This document shows positions 10,964 to 21,465 of a DNA stretch of 64,000 nucleotides, piece after piece; position 1 is the first letter of the stretch; each line of letters begins with the position of its first letter. This DNA comes from Sphingomonadales bacterium. Its GTDB lineage: Bacteria; Pseudomonadota; Alphaproteobacteria; Sphingomonadales; Sphingomonadaceae. The stretch lies in assembly GCA_025351405.1 (NCBI GenBank), contig JANXVZ010000005.1, forward strand, positions 1-64,000, given 5' to 3'. The notes below the pieces were generated by a model that had not been told where the DNA came from, searched no databases, and saw only the letters and a list, made by a program, of their open reading frames with translations. The position numbers and the translations under genes are program-made.

Positions 10964-11980
10964 ATGGGCAAAAGTTTTCCGTTTTCCGCAATCGTTGGCC
11001 AGGCCGAGATGAAGGACGCGCTGCTGCTGGCGGCGGTGGAACCTCGGTTGGGCGGGGTGATGGTGTTCGGCGATCGCGGCACCGGCAAATCAACGGCGGT
11101 GCGGGCCCTGGCGGCGTTGCTGCCGCCGATGATGATCGTGGCCGGTTGCCGATATGGCTGTGCACCGGGCGATACCATCCCGTGCCCGGATGACTGCCGC
11201 AAGGCGGCTGGCAAGCGGACGGCGGAGGTGCCGGTGCCGTTCGTCGACCTGCCGCTGGGCGCCACCGAAGATCGCGTCGTGGGCTCGCTGGATCTGGAGC
11301 GCGCACTTTCTACAGGGGAGAAGCGCTTCGAGCCCGGCCTGCTGGCAAAAGCCAATCGCGGCTTCCTCTATATCGACGAGATCAACCTGCTCGAGGACCA
11401 TCTCGTCGATCTGCTGCTCGATGTCGCGGTGTCAGGGCAGAATCTTGTCGAACGCGAGGGGCTTTCGGTGCGCCATGCGGCCCGCTTCATCCTCGTCGGC
11501 TCGGGCAATCCGGAGGAGGGTGAGCTTCGGCCGCAACTGCTCGACCGTTTCGGACTGTCGGTTGACGTGCGGACGCCGGCCGCGCTGGCGGACCGCATCG
11601 AAATCGTCAAGCGCTGCGACCGTTTCGACCGGGATCCGGTCAGCTTCGCCGCGCAGTTCGCAGCGCAGGAAGCCGCAACAGTGGCCGGCATTGCCGCCGC
11701 GCGCAAACGCCTGCCAAGGGTCGAAGTCAGCGATGCGATCCTCGAACTGGGATCCCGGTTGTGCCAGGCGGTGGGGGCCGATGGCCTGCGCGGCGAATTG
11801 ACCTTGCTGCGCGCGGCGCGGGCACGGGCGGCGCTGGACGGCAAGAAGATGGTCACGGCGGTGCATGTGGCGAAGGTGGCGACAGTGGCGCTGCGGCATC
11901 GCCTGCGCCGCAATGTCCTCGACGATACGGGATCGACCGTCCGCATCACCCGGGCGCTGGACGAGCTCATTTTAGCGTGA
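10964..11980 (+). CDS. bchI: Magnesium chelatase ATPase subunit I (BchI)
   Basis: BchI is the AAA+ ATPase that forms a ring with BchD and drives Mg2+ insertion by BchH. The 338-residue protein starts MGKSFPFSAIVGQ, matching the family N-terminus. It has Walker A at about residues 36-43 (GDRGTGKS), the cysteine-containing insertion near residues 61-78, Walker B at about 134-139 (FLYIDE), and the sensor region VGSGNPEEGELRPQLLDRFG. ATG 10964 was chosen because it begins at the conserved N-terminus; ATG 10949 and TTG 10931 would add non-conserved residues. No good ribosome-binding site precedes it, which fits a leaderless message. bchD follows by overlap. Confidence 0.95.
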   Translation: MGKSFPFSAIVGQAEMKDALLLAAVEPRLGGVMVFGDRGTGKSTAVRALAALLPPMMIVAGCRYGCAPGDTIPCPDDCRKAAGKRTAEVPVPFVDLPLGATEDRVVGSLDLERALSTGEKRFEPGLLAKANRGFLYIDEINLLEDHLVDLLLDVAVSGQNLVEREGLSVRHAARFILVGSGNPEEGELRPQLLDRFGLSVDVRTPAALADRIEIVKRCDRFDRDPVSFAAQFAAQEAATVAGIAAARKRLPRVEVSDAILELGSRLCQAVGADGLRGELTLLRAARARAALDGKKMVTAVHVAKVATVALRHRLRRNVLDDTGSTVRITRALDELILA

Positions 11981-13740
11981 AGGACGACAGCGGCGATGCT
12001 GGAGATGCCGGCGATGCTGGCGATGCTGGCGATGCTGGAGATACTGGCCGGAACGTCGATGCACGCTGGGCAATGGCGCTGACAGCAATTGCATTGTTGA
12101 AGGCGGATCCGCGCCGTATTGGCGGCATTCTCGTGAAAGCCCGGCCCGGTCCGGTGCGGGATTTATGGACGGAAGCCTTGGGCTCGGCGCGGCGGCTGCC
12201 CGCGAGTGCCGACGCCGAAGGGCTCGACGCCGGCCTCGACCTGGCCGCGACCTTGGCGGCGGGGCGTCCGGTGACACGACCCGGATTGATTGCCGAGATC
12301 GGCGGCGGTGTGTTGCTGGTGCCGATGGCGGAACGGCTGGCTCCGTCGCTGGCAGCGCGACTGGCGAGTGCGCGCGATGATGACGGCCCGGTACTGGTGC
12401 TGTTCGATGAAGCTGAAGGAGAAGCTGACGAGACTGTCTCCGCCGCGCTGGCTGACCGGGTGGCGATACATCTCGATCTCGACGCCATACGACTGCCGAT
12501 GGCGGGTTTGCTTTCTGGTCAGGTGCCGGTCGGGGCGCCAACGCAGGCCGAGCCCGGCGCCGCCGTCAGCGACGCGGATGCGGCGGCATCGCTGGCCAAT
12601 GCCGCACTCGCACTCGGCATCGCTTCGATTCGGGCGCCGCTCCACGCGCTGCGGCTGGCATGGGCGCACGCCAGGCTCGGTGGTCGAACGCTGCTGGCAG
12701 CGGCCGACCTGGAGATTGCCGCGGCACTGGTGCTCGGGCCCCGCGCAACCCGGCTGCCGCCGACGGACGACGCCCCAGATGATGCGCCCGACCCGTCACC
12801 AGATGAAGACGAACCTCAACAGGATCAACGCGATTCGCCACCCCCCGATGGCGACAACGATCAGGACCGCCCCAGCGAGCCGCCATCCGGCACCGATGAC
12901 CTTGTCATGGACGCGGCGCGGACCTCGCTTCCCCCGGGCCTGCTCGATGCGCTGGCGGCGGGCGCGATGCCGAAAGCGGCAGGCGGCGGCAAAAGCGGTG
13001 CCAAACTGCGGTCGCTTACCTCCGGGCGCCCGGCGGGCGTACGCGCCGGCATGCCGGGGCGGGGCGCGCGGCTGGCGATCATCGACACCATCAAGACCGC
13101 GGCACCCTGGCAGTCGCTGCGCCCCCGCCGGGCAGATGGCCGGATGTCGATACACCGCGACGACCTGCGCATCCGGCGATTCGTCGCCCGCGCCGAATCG
13201 ACCACCATCTTTGCCGTCGATGCCTCCGGATCGGCAGCGCTGGCGCGGCTGGCGGAGGCCAAGGGCGCGGTCGAGCAGTTGCTGGCGCAAGCCTATGTGA
13301 AGCGCGCCGAAGTTGCGCTGGTGGCATTCCGCGGGGATGGCGCCGAGATCACCCTGCCGCCAACGCGATCGCTGGCGCGCGCCAAACGCCAGCTGGCAGC
13401 GCTGGCGGGTGGAGGCGGCACGCCCATGGCGGCGGGAATCGATCTCGCGCGGCGCCTCGGCGAGCAGGAGCGGGCGCGCGGGCGAACGCCGCTGGTGGTG
13501 GTTCTGACCGATGGCCGGGCCAATGTCGGCGGCACCACGACGCTGTCGCCCCAGGCGGCCGCCCTGGCAAGTGCGCGCATGTTCGCGGCATCCGGAATCG
13601 CCAGTGTCTTCATCGATTGCAGCGCCCGCCCACGCCCCGAAGGCGGCGCACTCGCAGCCGCGATGGCGGCACGCTATGTGGCATTGCCGCGCCTCGATGC
13701 ACGCATGGTCGTGGCGGCGGTTTCAGGAATGACGGGATGA
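11977..13740 (+). CDS. bchD: Magnesium chelatase subunit D (BchD)
   Basis: BchD is the AAA+/integrin-I-domain partner that links the BchI motor to BchH. The 587-residue product has a degenerate AAA+ domain (about residues 30-255), an acidic, proline-rich linker (about 262-308) and a C-terminal von Willebrand A domain with the MIDAS motif DASGS at 415-419, GGTPMAAG and LTDGRANVGG. I chose GTG 11977 because it overlaps the bchI stop (GTGA). The frame is open upstream inside bchI, but that part is not BchD. The first about 23 residues are a DAG repeat tract. Confidence 0.95.
   Translation: MKDDSGDAGDAGDAGDAGDAGDTGRNVDARWAMALTAIALLKADPRRIGGILVKARPGPVRDLWTEALGSARRLPASADAEGLDAGLDLAATLAAGRPVTRPGLIAEIGGGVLLVPMAERLAPSLAARLASARDDDGPVLVLFDEAEGEADETVSAALADRVAIHLDLDAIRLPMAGLLSGQVPVGAPTQAEPGAAVSDADAAASLANAALALGIASIRAPLHALRLAWAHARLGGRTLLAAADLEIAAALVLGPRATRLPPTDDAPDDAPDPSPDEDEPQQDQRDSPPPDGDNDQDRPSEPPSGTDDLVMDAARTSLPPGLLDALAAGAMPKAAGGGKSGAKLRSLTSGRPAGVRAGMPGRGARLAIIDTIKTAAPWQSLRPRRADGRMSIHRDDLRIRRFVARAESTTIFAVDASGSAALARLAEAKGAVEQLLAQAYVKRAEVALVAFRGDGAEITLPPTRSLARAKRQLAALAGGGGTPMAAGIDLARRLGEQERARGRTPLVVVLTDGRANVGGTTTLSPQAAALASARMFAASGIASVFIDCSARPRPEGGALAAAMAARYVALPRLDARMVVAAVSGMTG
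11992..12045. repeat. Six tandem 9-base units at the 5' end of bchD
   Basis: Units of GGCGATGCT or close variants run from 11992 to 12045 and encode a DAG-rich repeat just after the BchD start. The unit length is three codons, so copy changes keep the frame. Confidence 0.85.
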
Positions 13741-14627
13741 GCGCGCCGCAGTGGAAAATCGAAGGGCGCGGCTGGCCCAACGCCGGCGCCAGCCGCTTTG
13801 TCGAGGCCGGGGGCGTCAAATGGCACGTGCAAGTGATGGGGTCGGGCCCCGTGGTGCTTTTGCTCCACGGCACCGGGGCTGCAACGCACAGCTGGCGTGA
13901 CCTCGCACCCTTGCTGGCCGAGGGCGGATTGACTGTCGTGGCACCGGACCTGCCGGGGCATGGCTTCAGCAGCGCAATGGCGCGCGCGACGCCGGTCGGG
14001 GTTGCAACAGCCCTTGCAGCGCTGACGGCGGCGCTCGAACTGCCGCCAGGGTTGATTGTCGGGCATTCCGCCGGGGCCGCGGTGGCGCTGACGATGGTTC
14101 AGCACAAGCTGGCGGCGCCACGGGCGATCGTCAGTCTTGGCGGGGCGCTGCTGCCGTTTCCGGGGCTTGCCGGCAAGCTGTTCCCTGCAATGGCACGCTG
14201 GCTGTTCGTCAACCCGCTCATGCCTGAACTTTTTGCCATGCGCGCCAGGGTCCCGGGTGAAATCGCGTCGTTCCTGCACCGGTCGACGGGGTCGCGGATC
14301 GATCCGCAGGGGCTGATGTTCTATGAGCGGCTGTTGCGGACATCCGGCCACATCGGCGGTGCGCTGGCGTTGATGGCGCACTGGAACCTGGAGGCGCTGG
14401 AGCAGGCGTTGCCCGCCATCGATATACCGGTCCTGCTGGCGCACGGCGCAAGGGACAGCACCATCCCGCCGGCGACATCGCGGACCGTCGCCGCCCGGTT
14501 GCCCCTTGCTGAACTGGCGATACTGCCAAACCTCGGCCATCTCGCGCATGAAGAGGATCCGGGTGGCCATGCCAGGCTGATCCTCGATTTTGCCGATGGA
14601 GCCGGATCGGGCAATGCGGGGCCGTAG
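13737..14627 (+). CDS. bchO: Alpha/beta hydrolase BchO
   Basis: BchO is an alpha/beta-fold hydrolase found with bchI and bchD in photosynthesis clusters; its exact reaction is not settled. The 296-residue protein has the oxyanion motif HGTG near residue 43, the nucleophile elbow GHSAGAA near residue 107, a later acid (AHGARDSTIPP) and the catalytic histidine in NLGHLAHEE. The ATG overlaps the bchD stop (ATGA). The longer frame from 13617 lies inside bchD. This is the last gene of the photosynthesis cluster in the window, and it converges on the next gene. Confidence 0.92.
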   Translation: MSAPQWKIEGRGWPNAGASRFVEAGGVKWHVQVMGSGPVVLLLHGTGAATHSWRDLAPLLAEGGLTVVAPDLPGHGFSSAMARATPVGVATALAALTAALELPPGLIVGHSAGAAVALTMVQHKLAAPRAIVSLGGALLPFPGLAGKLFPAMARWLFVNPLMPELFAMRARVPGEIASFLHRSTGSRIDPQGLMFYERLLRTSGHIGGALALMAHWNLEALEQALPAIDIPVLLAHGARDSTIPPATSRTVAARLPLAELAILPNLGHLAHEEDPGGHARLILDFADGAGSGNAGP

Positions 14628-14666
14628 CGCAGGTGCTGTTGCCGCGTGGGCTGGAGCGACGCCCTG

Positions 14667-16205
14667 CTAGAGGACGGCAGCCAGTTCCGTGCGCAACTGC
14701 TGCTTCATGACCTTGCCCATGGCGTTGCGCGGCAGGGCATCGCGGATGACATAGGCCTTGGGCAGCTTGTACCGCGCCAGTCGCGCGGTCATCGCCTCGC
14801 GCACTGCGGCTTCGTCGATCACGGCACCGACCCGCGGCACCAGCACCGCCACGACGGCCTCGCCGAAATCGGCGTGCGGCACGCCGATGACGGCGCTTTC
14901 ATCGACACTGGCGAGGGCATCGAGCTCGGCTTCCACTTCGCGAGGATAGACGTTGTAGCCACCGGAAATGATCAGGTCCTTGCCACGCCCGACGATGTGG
15001 ACATAGCCGTTGCTGTCGATCATCCCCAGGTCGCCGGTGATGAAGAACCCGTCGGCGCGCATGTCCTCGGCCGTCTTGGCCGGGTTGCGCCAATAGCCCT
15101 TGAACAGATTGGGACCGCGCACGACGATCAGACCGACCTCGCCATCGGGCAGCGGTGCGCCGGTTTCCACCGCCACGACCCTTACTTCGATACCTGGCAA
15201 CGGTGGCCCGACCGTGCCGGGAACGCGCACGCCGTCATAGGGATTGGACGTGTTCATCAGCGTTTCGGTCATACCATAGCGTTCGAGGATCTGATGGCCG
15301 GTGCGCGCGGCAAACGCCCGATGGGTCTCGGCCAGCAGCGGTGCCGATCCAGACACGAACAGCCGGATCCCGGCAGCAACTTCGCGGGTAAGCCCCGTTT
15401 CGCCGAGCAGCCTGACATAATAGGTCGGCACCCCCATGAATACACTGGCGCGCGGCAGCCAGCCCAGCACATCGCCAGCATCGAAGCGCGGTAGCAGGAT
15501 CATGCTGGCGCCGGCCGCCAGCACGGTGTTGACCGCAACGAACAGGCCGTGGGCATGGAACAGGGGCAGCGCGTGGAGCAACACATCGCCCTTCGTGAAG
15601 CGCCAGCTATCCGCCAGCACCGCCGCGTTCGAGGTGAAGTTGCCGCACGTCAGCATGGCGCCTTTCGGTCGCCCCGTGGTGCCCGAAGTATAGAGAAACG
15701 CCGCCAGCCGGTCGCCGTCCGGGGCGGGACGCGGTGGTGCCGCGGGCGCCCGCGCCGCGAGGTCGGCGAGTGAGCCATCGCCCTTTTCGCCAAGCGTCAC
15801 GACACCGGCACGACCATTGACCAGCGTGATCGCATCGGCCTCTCGCGCCGGTGAAACAACAACGAGACCAGGATCGCTGTCGCCCAGGAAATAGTCGATC
15901 TCGGCATCGGTGTAGCCGGTGTTGAGCGGCACGAAGATCGCCCCCATGCGCAGGCAGGCGAGGTAGAGCAAAATCATCTCGACAGATTTTTCGATTTGCA
16001 CGAGCACGCGATCGCCGGCCACGACCCCCGAGGCTGCCAGCGCCCCTGCATATGCGGCAGCGCTACTGTCGAGATCGCGATAGCGCAATTGTCGGCCATC
16101 CGGGGTTGCGATCGCCGGCCGGTCGGGGTCGGACGCAACCACCTGTTCGACCCATCCATAAGGATCGATCGGCGCCGACGCTGTCGTGGTGGCGGATACG
16201 GTCAT
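14667..16205 (-). CDS. matB: Malonyl-CoA/acyl-CoA synthetase (MatB-like AMP-forming ligase)
   Basis: This is a 512-residue class I adenylate-forming ligase that activates a carboxylic acid as AMP ester and transfers it to CoA. The P-loop-like motif YTSGTTGRPKGAM is near residue 175, YGMTET near 310, and the hinge and catalytic lysine region near the C-terminus (PRNAMGKVMK). Overall it most resembles malonyl-CoA synthetases (MatB), with features such as ALPLFHAHGLFVA and MGVPTYYVRLL. The substrate assignment is inferred. ATG 16205 has a GAGGAG site six bases upstream; an upstream ATG adds seven residues. It stands alone, convergent with bchO. Confidence 0.85.
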   Translation of the reverse strand: MTVSATTTASAPIDPYGWVEQVVASDPDRPAIATPDGRQLRYRDLDSSAAAYAGALAASGVVAGDRVLVQIEKSVEMILLYLACLRMGAIFVPLNTGYTDAEIDYFLGDSDPGLVVVSPAREADAITLVNGRAGVVTLGEKGDGSLADLAARAPAAPPRPAPDGDRLAAFLYTSGTTGRPKGAMLTCGNFTSNAAVLADSWRFTKGDVLLHALPLFHAHGLFVAVNTVLAAGASMILLPRFDAGDVLGWLPRASVFMGVPTYYVRLLGETGLTREVAAGIRLFVSGSAPLLAETHRAFAARTGHQILERYGMTETLMNTSNPYDGVRVPGTVGPPLPGIEVRVVAVETGAPLPDGEVGLIVVRGPNLFKGYWRNPAKTAEDMRADGFFITGDLGMIDSNGYVHIVGRGKDLIISGGYNVYPREVEAELDALASVDESAVIGVPHADFGEAVVAVLVPRVGAVIDEAAVREAMTARLARYKLPKAYVIRDALPRNAMGKVMKQQLRTELAAVL

Positions 16206-16343
16206 CTCATGCTCCTCGGCCGGCATCGTACTCGGCCCGGCGATACACCAAGAGCATTGACGCGTCGTCCGACATGAATCGTGCTGTCACATAAGAACGC
16301 CATCACCGCTGGGTGGCGACGCGTTCCCGCGGCCGCCGTCGCT

Positions 16344-17462
16344 TCAGCGCTGCAGCTTTGCCTGCGGGATCGCGATCGACACCGCCAGACCCTCCGGGCG
16401 CCAGTCATTGGTGATCGTGGCATCAAGCTGAAGCGTAACGGCGCGTTGCGACAGCGTGCTGCCAAACCCCTGTCGCTTTGGCGGACCGGCAAGGTGCGGG
16501 CCGCCGCTTTCGCGCCATGACAGCAAAACGCTGTCGCCTTCCGGCACGCAATCGATGGCAACAAGGCCGGCATCGGCACTCAAGGCGCCATATTTTATCG
16601 CATTGGTGGCGAGCTCGTGGATGACCAGCGCCAGCGACGTTGCAGCGCCAACCCCGATCAGCGCATCGTCGCCGGCGATGCTGATCCGTGCCGTGCCATC
16701 GTCGGCATAGGCGGCAAGCAGCGTCGTGATCAGCCCGAGCACCGTCTGGCCATCGCTCGCCGGCCGTGACGCCGGGCTGTGGGGCCGCACATAGTCGTGC
16801 GCCTTGGCGAGCGCCGAGATGCGCGACCGCAGGGCATCGGCGAATGGCTTGGCCGGGGCGTTCCCGCGTGCCGTCAGGGCGACCAGACTCGAGATCACTG
16901 CAAAGATGTTCTTGATCCTGTGCGCGAGTTCCTGCGTGATCAGTTCGCGCTGTTCCTCGGCAATCTTCAGGTCATGGATGTCGGTGCAGGTGCCGAACCA
17001 GCGTTCGATGTCGCCATCGGCGTCACGCGTCGCCACGGCACGGCCAAGCGTCCAGCGGTACTCACCGCTGCGGTGGCGCAGGCGATATTCTATCTCGTAC
17101 GAATCGCCCGTCGCGATGCTGTGGCGCCATTTTTCCCATGCCTTGGGCTGGTCATCGGGGTGGAACATGCCGTTCCAGCCTTCACCGTCGGTGGTGCCCT
17201 GCGGGGCACCGGTAAATTCATACCAGCGGTCATTGTAGAAATCATGATAGCCATCGGGCCGCGCGGACCATACCACTTCGGGCAGGACATTGAGCATCGC
17301 CCAGAAGCGTTCGTCCTTGGCGGCAATCTCCGCCTTGAGAGCCGCGATCAGGCGTTGCGATTCGGTTGCGTCGGGCGCAGCGGCTGTCAAAGGCTGGACC
17401 GGCACCGCAGCGAAACCGATCGAACCGGTCATAAGCGAATCACAATGAACACTGCCCCGCAT
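16344..17462 (-). CDS. PAS-domain HWE-family sensor histidine kinase
   Basis: This is a soluble sensor kinase of 372 residues. A PAS domain spans about residues 50-165 (LPEVVWSARPDGYHDFYNDRWYE), with the PAC-like tail GTCTDIHDLK. The kinase H-box is near residue 181 (QELAHRIKNIF), and the ATPase part contains NAIKYGAL and the WxE motif SWRESGGP that defines the HWE/HisKA_2 class common in alphaproteobacteria. No membrane segment is seen, so the signal is probably cytoplasmic; what the PAS domain binds is unknown. The start could also be the ATG at 17432. It is divergent from the Crp/Fnr gene, sharing a spacer of about 80 bases. Confidence 0.88.
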   Translation of the reverse strand: MRGSVHCDSLMTGSIGFAAVPVQPLTAAAPDATESQRLIAALKAEIAAKDERFWAMLNVLPEVVWSARPDGYHDFYNDRWYEFTGAPQGTTDGEGWNGMFHPDDQPKAWEKWRHSIATGDSYEIEYRLRHRSGEYRWTLGRAVATRDADGDIERWFGTCTDIHDLKIAEEQRELITQELAHRIKNIFAVISSLVALTARGNAPAKPFADALRSRISALAKAHDYVRPHSPASRPASDGQTVLGLITTLLAAYADDGTARISIAGDDALIGVGAATSLALVIHELATNAIKYGALSADAGLVAIDCVPEGDSVLLSWRESGGPHLAGPPKRQGFGSTLSQRAVTLQLDATITNDWRPEGLAVSIAIPQAKLQR

Positions 17463-17540
17463 AAAACAGAGTTTTGGGTTCGCGTCTGTTCACTAGTGCA
17501 CTTATAGGCACGGGCTTTGCAAACAGCCTGCAGGTCTTTC

Positions 17541-18365
17541 ATGCCCAACGCCGAATCGCTTGCCGCCGCGTCCAAACCGGCAGGGGCCGATGCCGACGAG
17601 GCCACGCGAAACAACCTGTTGCGGGCGCTGCGCCCCGACGATCTGGCCCGTATCGCCCCCCGGCTGCAATCCTGGGCCGCCGATGCCGGCACGGTGATCT
17701 ATGAACCCGGCGACGACGTGCGCTTCGTGTACTTCCCCGCCGGGGCCATGCTGGTCTCGTTCGTGGTATTGCTCGACGATGGCCGGGGCGTCGAAACCGG
17801 GTTGATCGGGCGTGAGGGCGCCGTTGGTGGAATCGTCAGCCAGGGACGCCTGCCGGCCTATTCGCGCGCCGTGGTGCAGTTTCCCGGCAGCGGCTTGCGG
17901 ATGCTGTCGTCCGACCTCGAGGCCGCCAAACTCGAATCACTGACGCTGCGCAACCTTTTCGCGCGCTATGCCGACTGCATGATGGCGCAGATATTCCAGG
18001 CCGTGGCCTGCAACGCCGCGCACAGCATCGAGCAGCGCGCCGCCAAATGGCTGGTCGCCGCGATCGAACGGACGGGCGATCATGATGTGCCGCTGACACA
18101 GGAGCAACTGGCATCGATGCTCGGCGTCGGCCGCAGCTACATAAGCCGCGTCATCCAGTCGCTGAAGCTGCGCGGTGTTCTGGAGGTGCGGCGCGGGCGC
18201 ATGCGGGTGCGCGATATCGCCCTGCTCAACGCGCTTGCATGCAGTTGCAACGACCTTGTCCGCCACCATTTCGAGGAAGTGTTGCGCGGCGTCTATCCAA
18301 CCGAACAGGAGAGCGCCGGATTGAAGGACGAGGACGGTTTCGAAGCGGCGCGAATGGCGAGCTGA
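17541..18365 (+). CDS. Crp/Fnr-family transcriptional regulator
   Basis: This is a 274-residue regulator. An N-terminal cyclic-nucleotide-binding-like domain spans about residues 25-145 (AGTVIYEPGDDVRFVYF), and a C-terminal winged helix-turn-helix spans about 165-235 (LTQEQLASMLGVGRSYISRVIQSL). It lacks the N-terminal cysteine cluster of Fnr, so it probably does not sense oxygen through an iron-sulfur centre. The effector is unknown. ATG 17541 is preferred over an upstream TTG at 17517. The gene is divergent from the HWE kinase. Confidence 0.87.
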   Translation: MPNAESLAAASKPAGADADEATRNNLLRALRPDDLARIAPRLQSWAADAGTVIYEPGDDVRFVYFPAGAMLVSFVVLLDDGRGVETGLIGREGAVGGIVSQGRLPAYSRAVVQFPGSGLRMLSSDLEAAKLESLTLRNLFARYADCMMAQIFQAVACNAAHSIEQRAAKWLVAAIERTGDHDVPLTQEQLASMLGVGRSYISRVIQSLKLRGVLEVRRGRMRVRDIALLNALACSCNDLVRHHFEEVLRGVYPTEQESAGLKDEDGFEAARMAS

Positions 18366-18492
18366 AGCTCCTCCCTGGCTGACCACTGTCGCCCCGACAT
18401 TGTGCAAACCGCGGGCGTCGTGGCATGAGGGTTGCCAACAACCAAAGGCGCGAAAAAGCCGCGCTCAAGCCATGATATTTCGGGGAGTGACG

Positions 18493-20211
<1,719 letters not shown>

Positions 20212-20250
20212 TCCCGTCACGCGGCGGGCCGGTCATACGAGGAGCGACAG

Positions 20251-20796
20251 ATGTTCACCACCATGCTCGAAGGCACCCAGGAAGACTGGACGCACATCGC
20301 CGGCGAACACATGAAGCACCAGGTGTCGGCGGCGCCGCAGCAGATCATGGACTCGCTCGCCCGGCTGGCGTCGATCGAGGTCGGCTTTGGCGCCAACCAG
20401 CTTGAACACAGCCTGATGACGGCGACCTTGGCGCGCCAGGATGGCGCCTCCGACGAGGAGGTTGTCGCGGCGCTGTGCCACGATCTCGGCAAGCTGATGA
20501 GCATCCCCAACCACGGCGCCATCGCAGCCGAGATTCTGAAACCCTATGTCTCGGACGATCTGTATCACGCGGTGAAGTGGCACCAGGATTTCCAAGGCCG
20601 CTACTATTACGAATACCTCGGCAAATCCAAGGACATGCGGGAGCGTTTCCGGGATGAGCCGTGGTTTGCGGTCGCCGAAAAGCTTGTCGACCGCTGGGAC
20701 GCACCGGCGTTCGACCCCGATTTCAAGGCGGACAGCCTCGAAAGTTTTGCCCCGGTGGTAACAAAGGTGTTCAGCCGTCCGGTGCGAGCTTATTAA
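20251..20796 (+). CDS. HD-domain protein, resembling PhnZ/MIOX-like di-iron oxygenases
   Basis: This is a 181-residue HD-superfamily protein. The HD pair is H77-D78 (ALCHDLGKL). Further likely metal ligands are H53 (LEHSLMTA), H88 (NHGA), H106 and H111 (YHAVKWHQ). This spacing, with an extra histidine before the HD pair and two after it, resembles PhnZ and TmpB, HD-fold di-iron oxygenases acting on phosphonates, rather than a nucleotide hydrolase. That reading is tentative. It follows an acyl-CoA synthetase, so it could instead act on a CoA-linked or small organic substrate. Confidence 0.78.
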   Translation: MFTTMLEGTQEDWTHIAGEHMKHQVSAAPQQIMDSLARLASIEVGFGANQLEHSLMTATLARQDGASDEEVVAALCHDLGKLMSIPNHGAIAAEILKPYVSDDLYHAVKWHQDFQGRYYYEYLGKSKDMRERFRDEPWFAVAEKLVDRWDAPAFDPDFKADSLESFAPVVTKVFSRPVRAY

Positions 20797-20850
20797 GGAA
20801 CCTGAGCGGCCGGGCGCGGTTGAACGGCTGCACGTCAACAGGAGCGAACC

Positions 20851-21093
20851 ATGTCGGAAGTCCATTACAAGATCGTCGAGCACGACGGCGGCTGGACCTA
20901 CAAGCTGGGCGATGTCTTCGCCGAGACGTTCGCTACCCATGACGACGCAATGGCAGCGGCCCGCATCGTCGCGGCGGAACAGCAACTCGGCGGCGAGACC
21001 GTGCCGATCAGCTGGCAGGACGCAGATGGTGTCTGGCACGAGGAAGTCGCCCATGGCGACGACCGCCCGGTGGCCGACGTCAGCGAGGATTGA
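20851..21093 (+). CDS. Small DUF2188-like protein
   Basis: This is an 80-residue cytoplasmic protein with the DUF2188 pattern: a beta-beta unit (HYKIVEHDGGWTYKLGD), then FATHDDAMAAARIVAAEQQL and a second sheet part (VPISWQDADGVWHEEV). The family's function is unknown. AGGAGCG precedes the ATG. It sits 54 bases after the HD-domain gene and may belong to its transcript. Confidence 0.75.
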   Translation: MSEVHYKIVEHDGGWTYKLGDVFAETFATHDDAMAAARIVAAEQQLGGETVPISWQDADGVWHEEVAHGDDRPVADVSED

Positions 21094-21099
21094 CCCGCT

Positions 21100-21438
21100 T
21101 CAGCCGCCGAACTTCCGTGCGATTTGGGGTTCGAGGGCCGACACCGGCAGCGGCGTTGAATCGGTGATGTTGAGACAGCCCTTGCCGCTTTTCAGGCCGG
21201 GAACGGCAGCGACCACGGCTGCCACCGCCTCGGCACCGATGTATATCGACAGGTAGGACTTTTGCGACGCCGTGCCGATGTAGCGCTCGCCGTGCCGGTA
21301 GATCGGCATCGTCCATTCGATGCTTTCGGCGACATCCGGGCAGACGCGGTGGATGAGCGCGCGTAGCGCAGCCAGCCGTTGACGACGCAAAGGCGGGGCC
21401 GCCTCGATATAGGCAGTTACGGCAGGATCGTGGGCCAT
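21100..21438 (-). CDS. DUF1801 domain protein
   Basis: This is a 112-residue protein of the DUF1801/YdhG-like family, whose function is not established. Typical features are the helical N-terminus with ALRALIHRVCPDVAESIEW, the MPIYRHGERYIG segment and the KGCLNIT stretch followed by a C-terminal helix. It lies convergent with the DUF2188-like gene and just downstream of dnaB on the same strand. Confidence 0.78.
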   Translation of the reverse strand: MAHDPAVTAYIEAAPPLRRQRLAALRALIHRVCPDVAESIEWTMPIYRHGERYIGTASQKSYLSIYIGAEAVAAVVAAVPGLKSGKGCLNITDSTPLPVSALEPQIARKFGG

Positions 21439-21465
21439 GTCACCTCGCCGGCTCTGACGATGGCG

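Noticed and set aside
17463-17540. CACTAGTG palindrome near 17510 as an operator for the divergent regulators
   Set aside because: An eight-base palindrome is too short to support a binding site without further copies.
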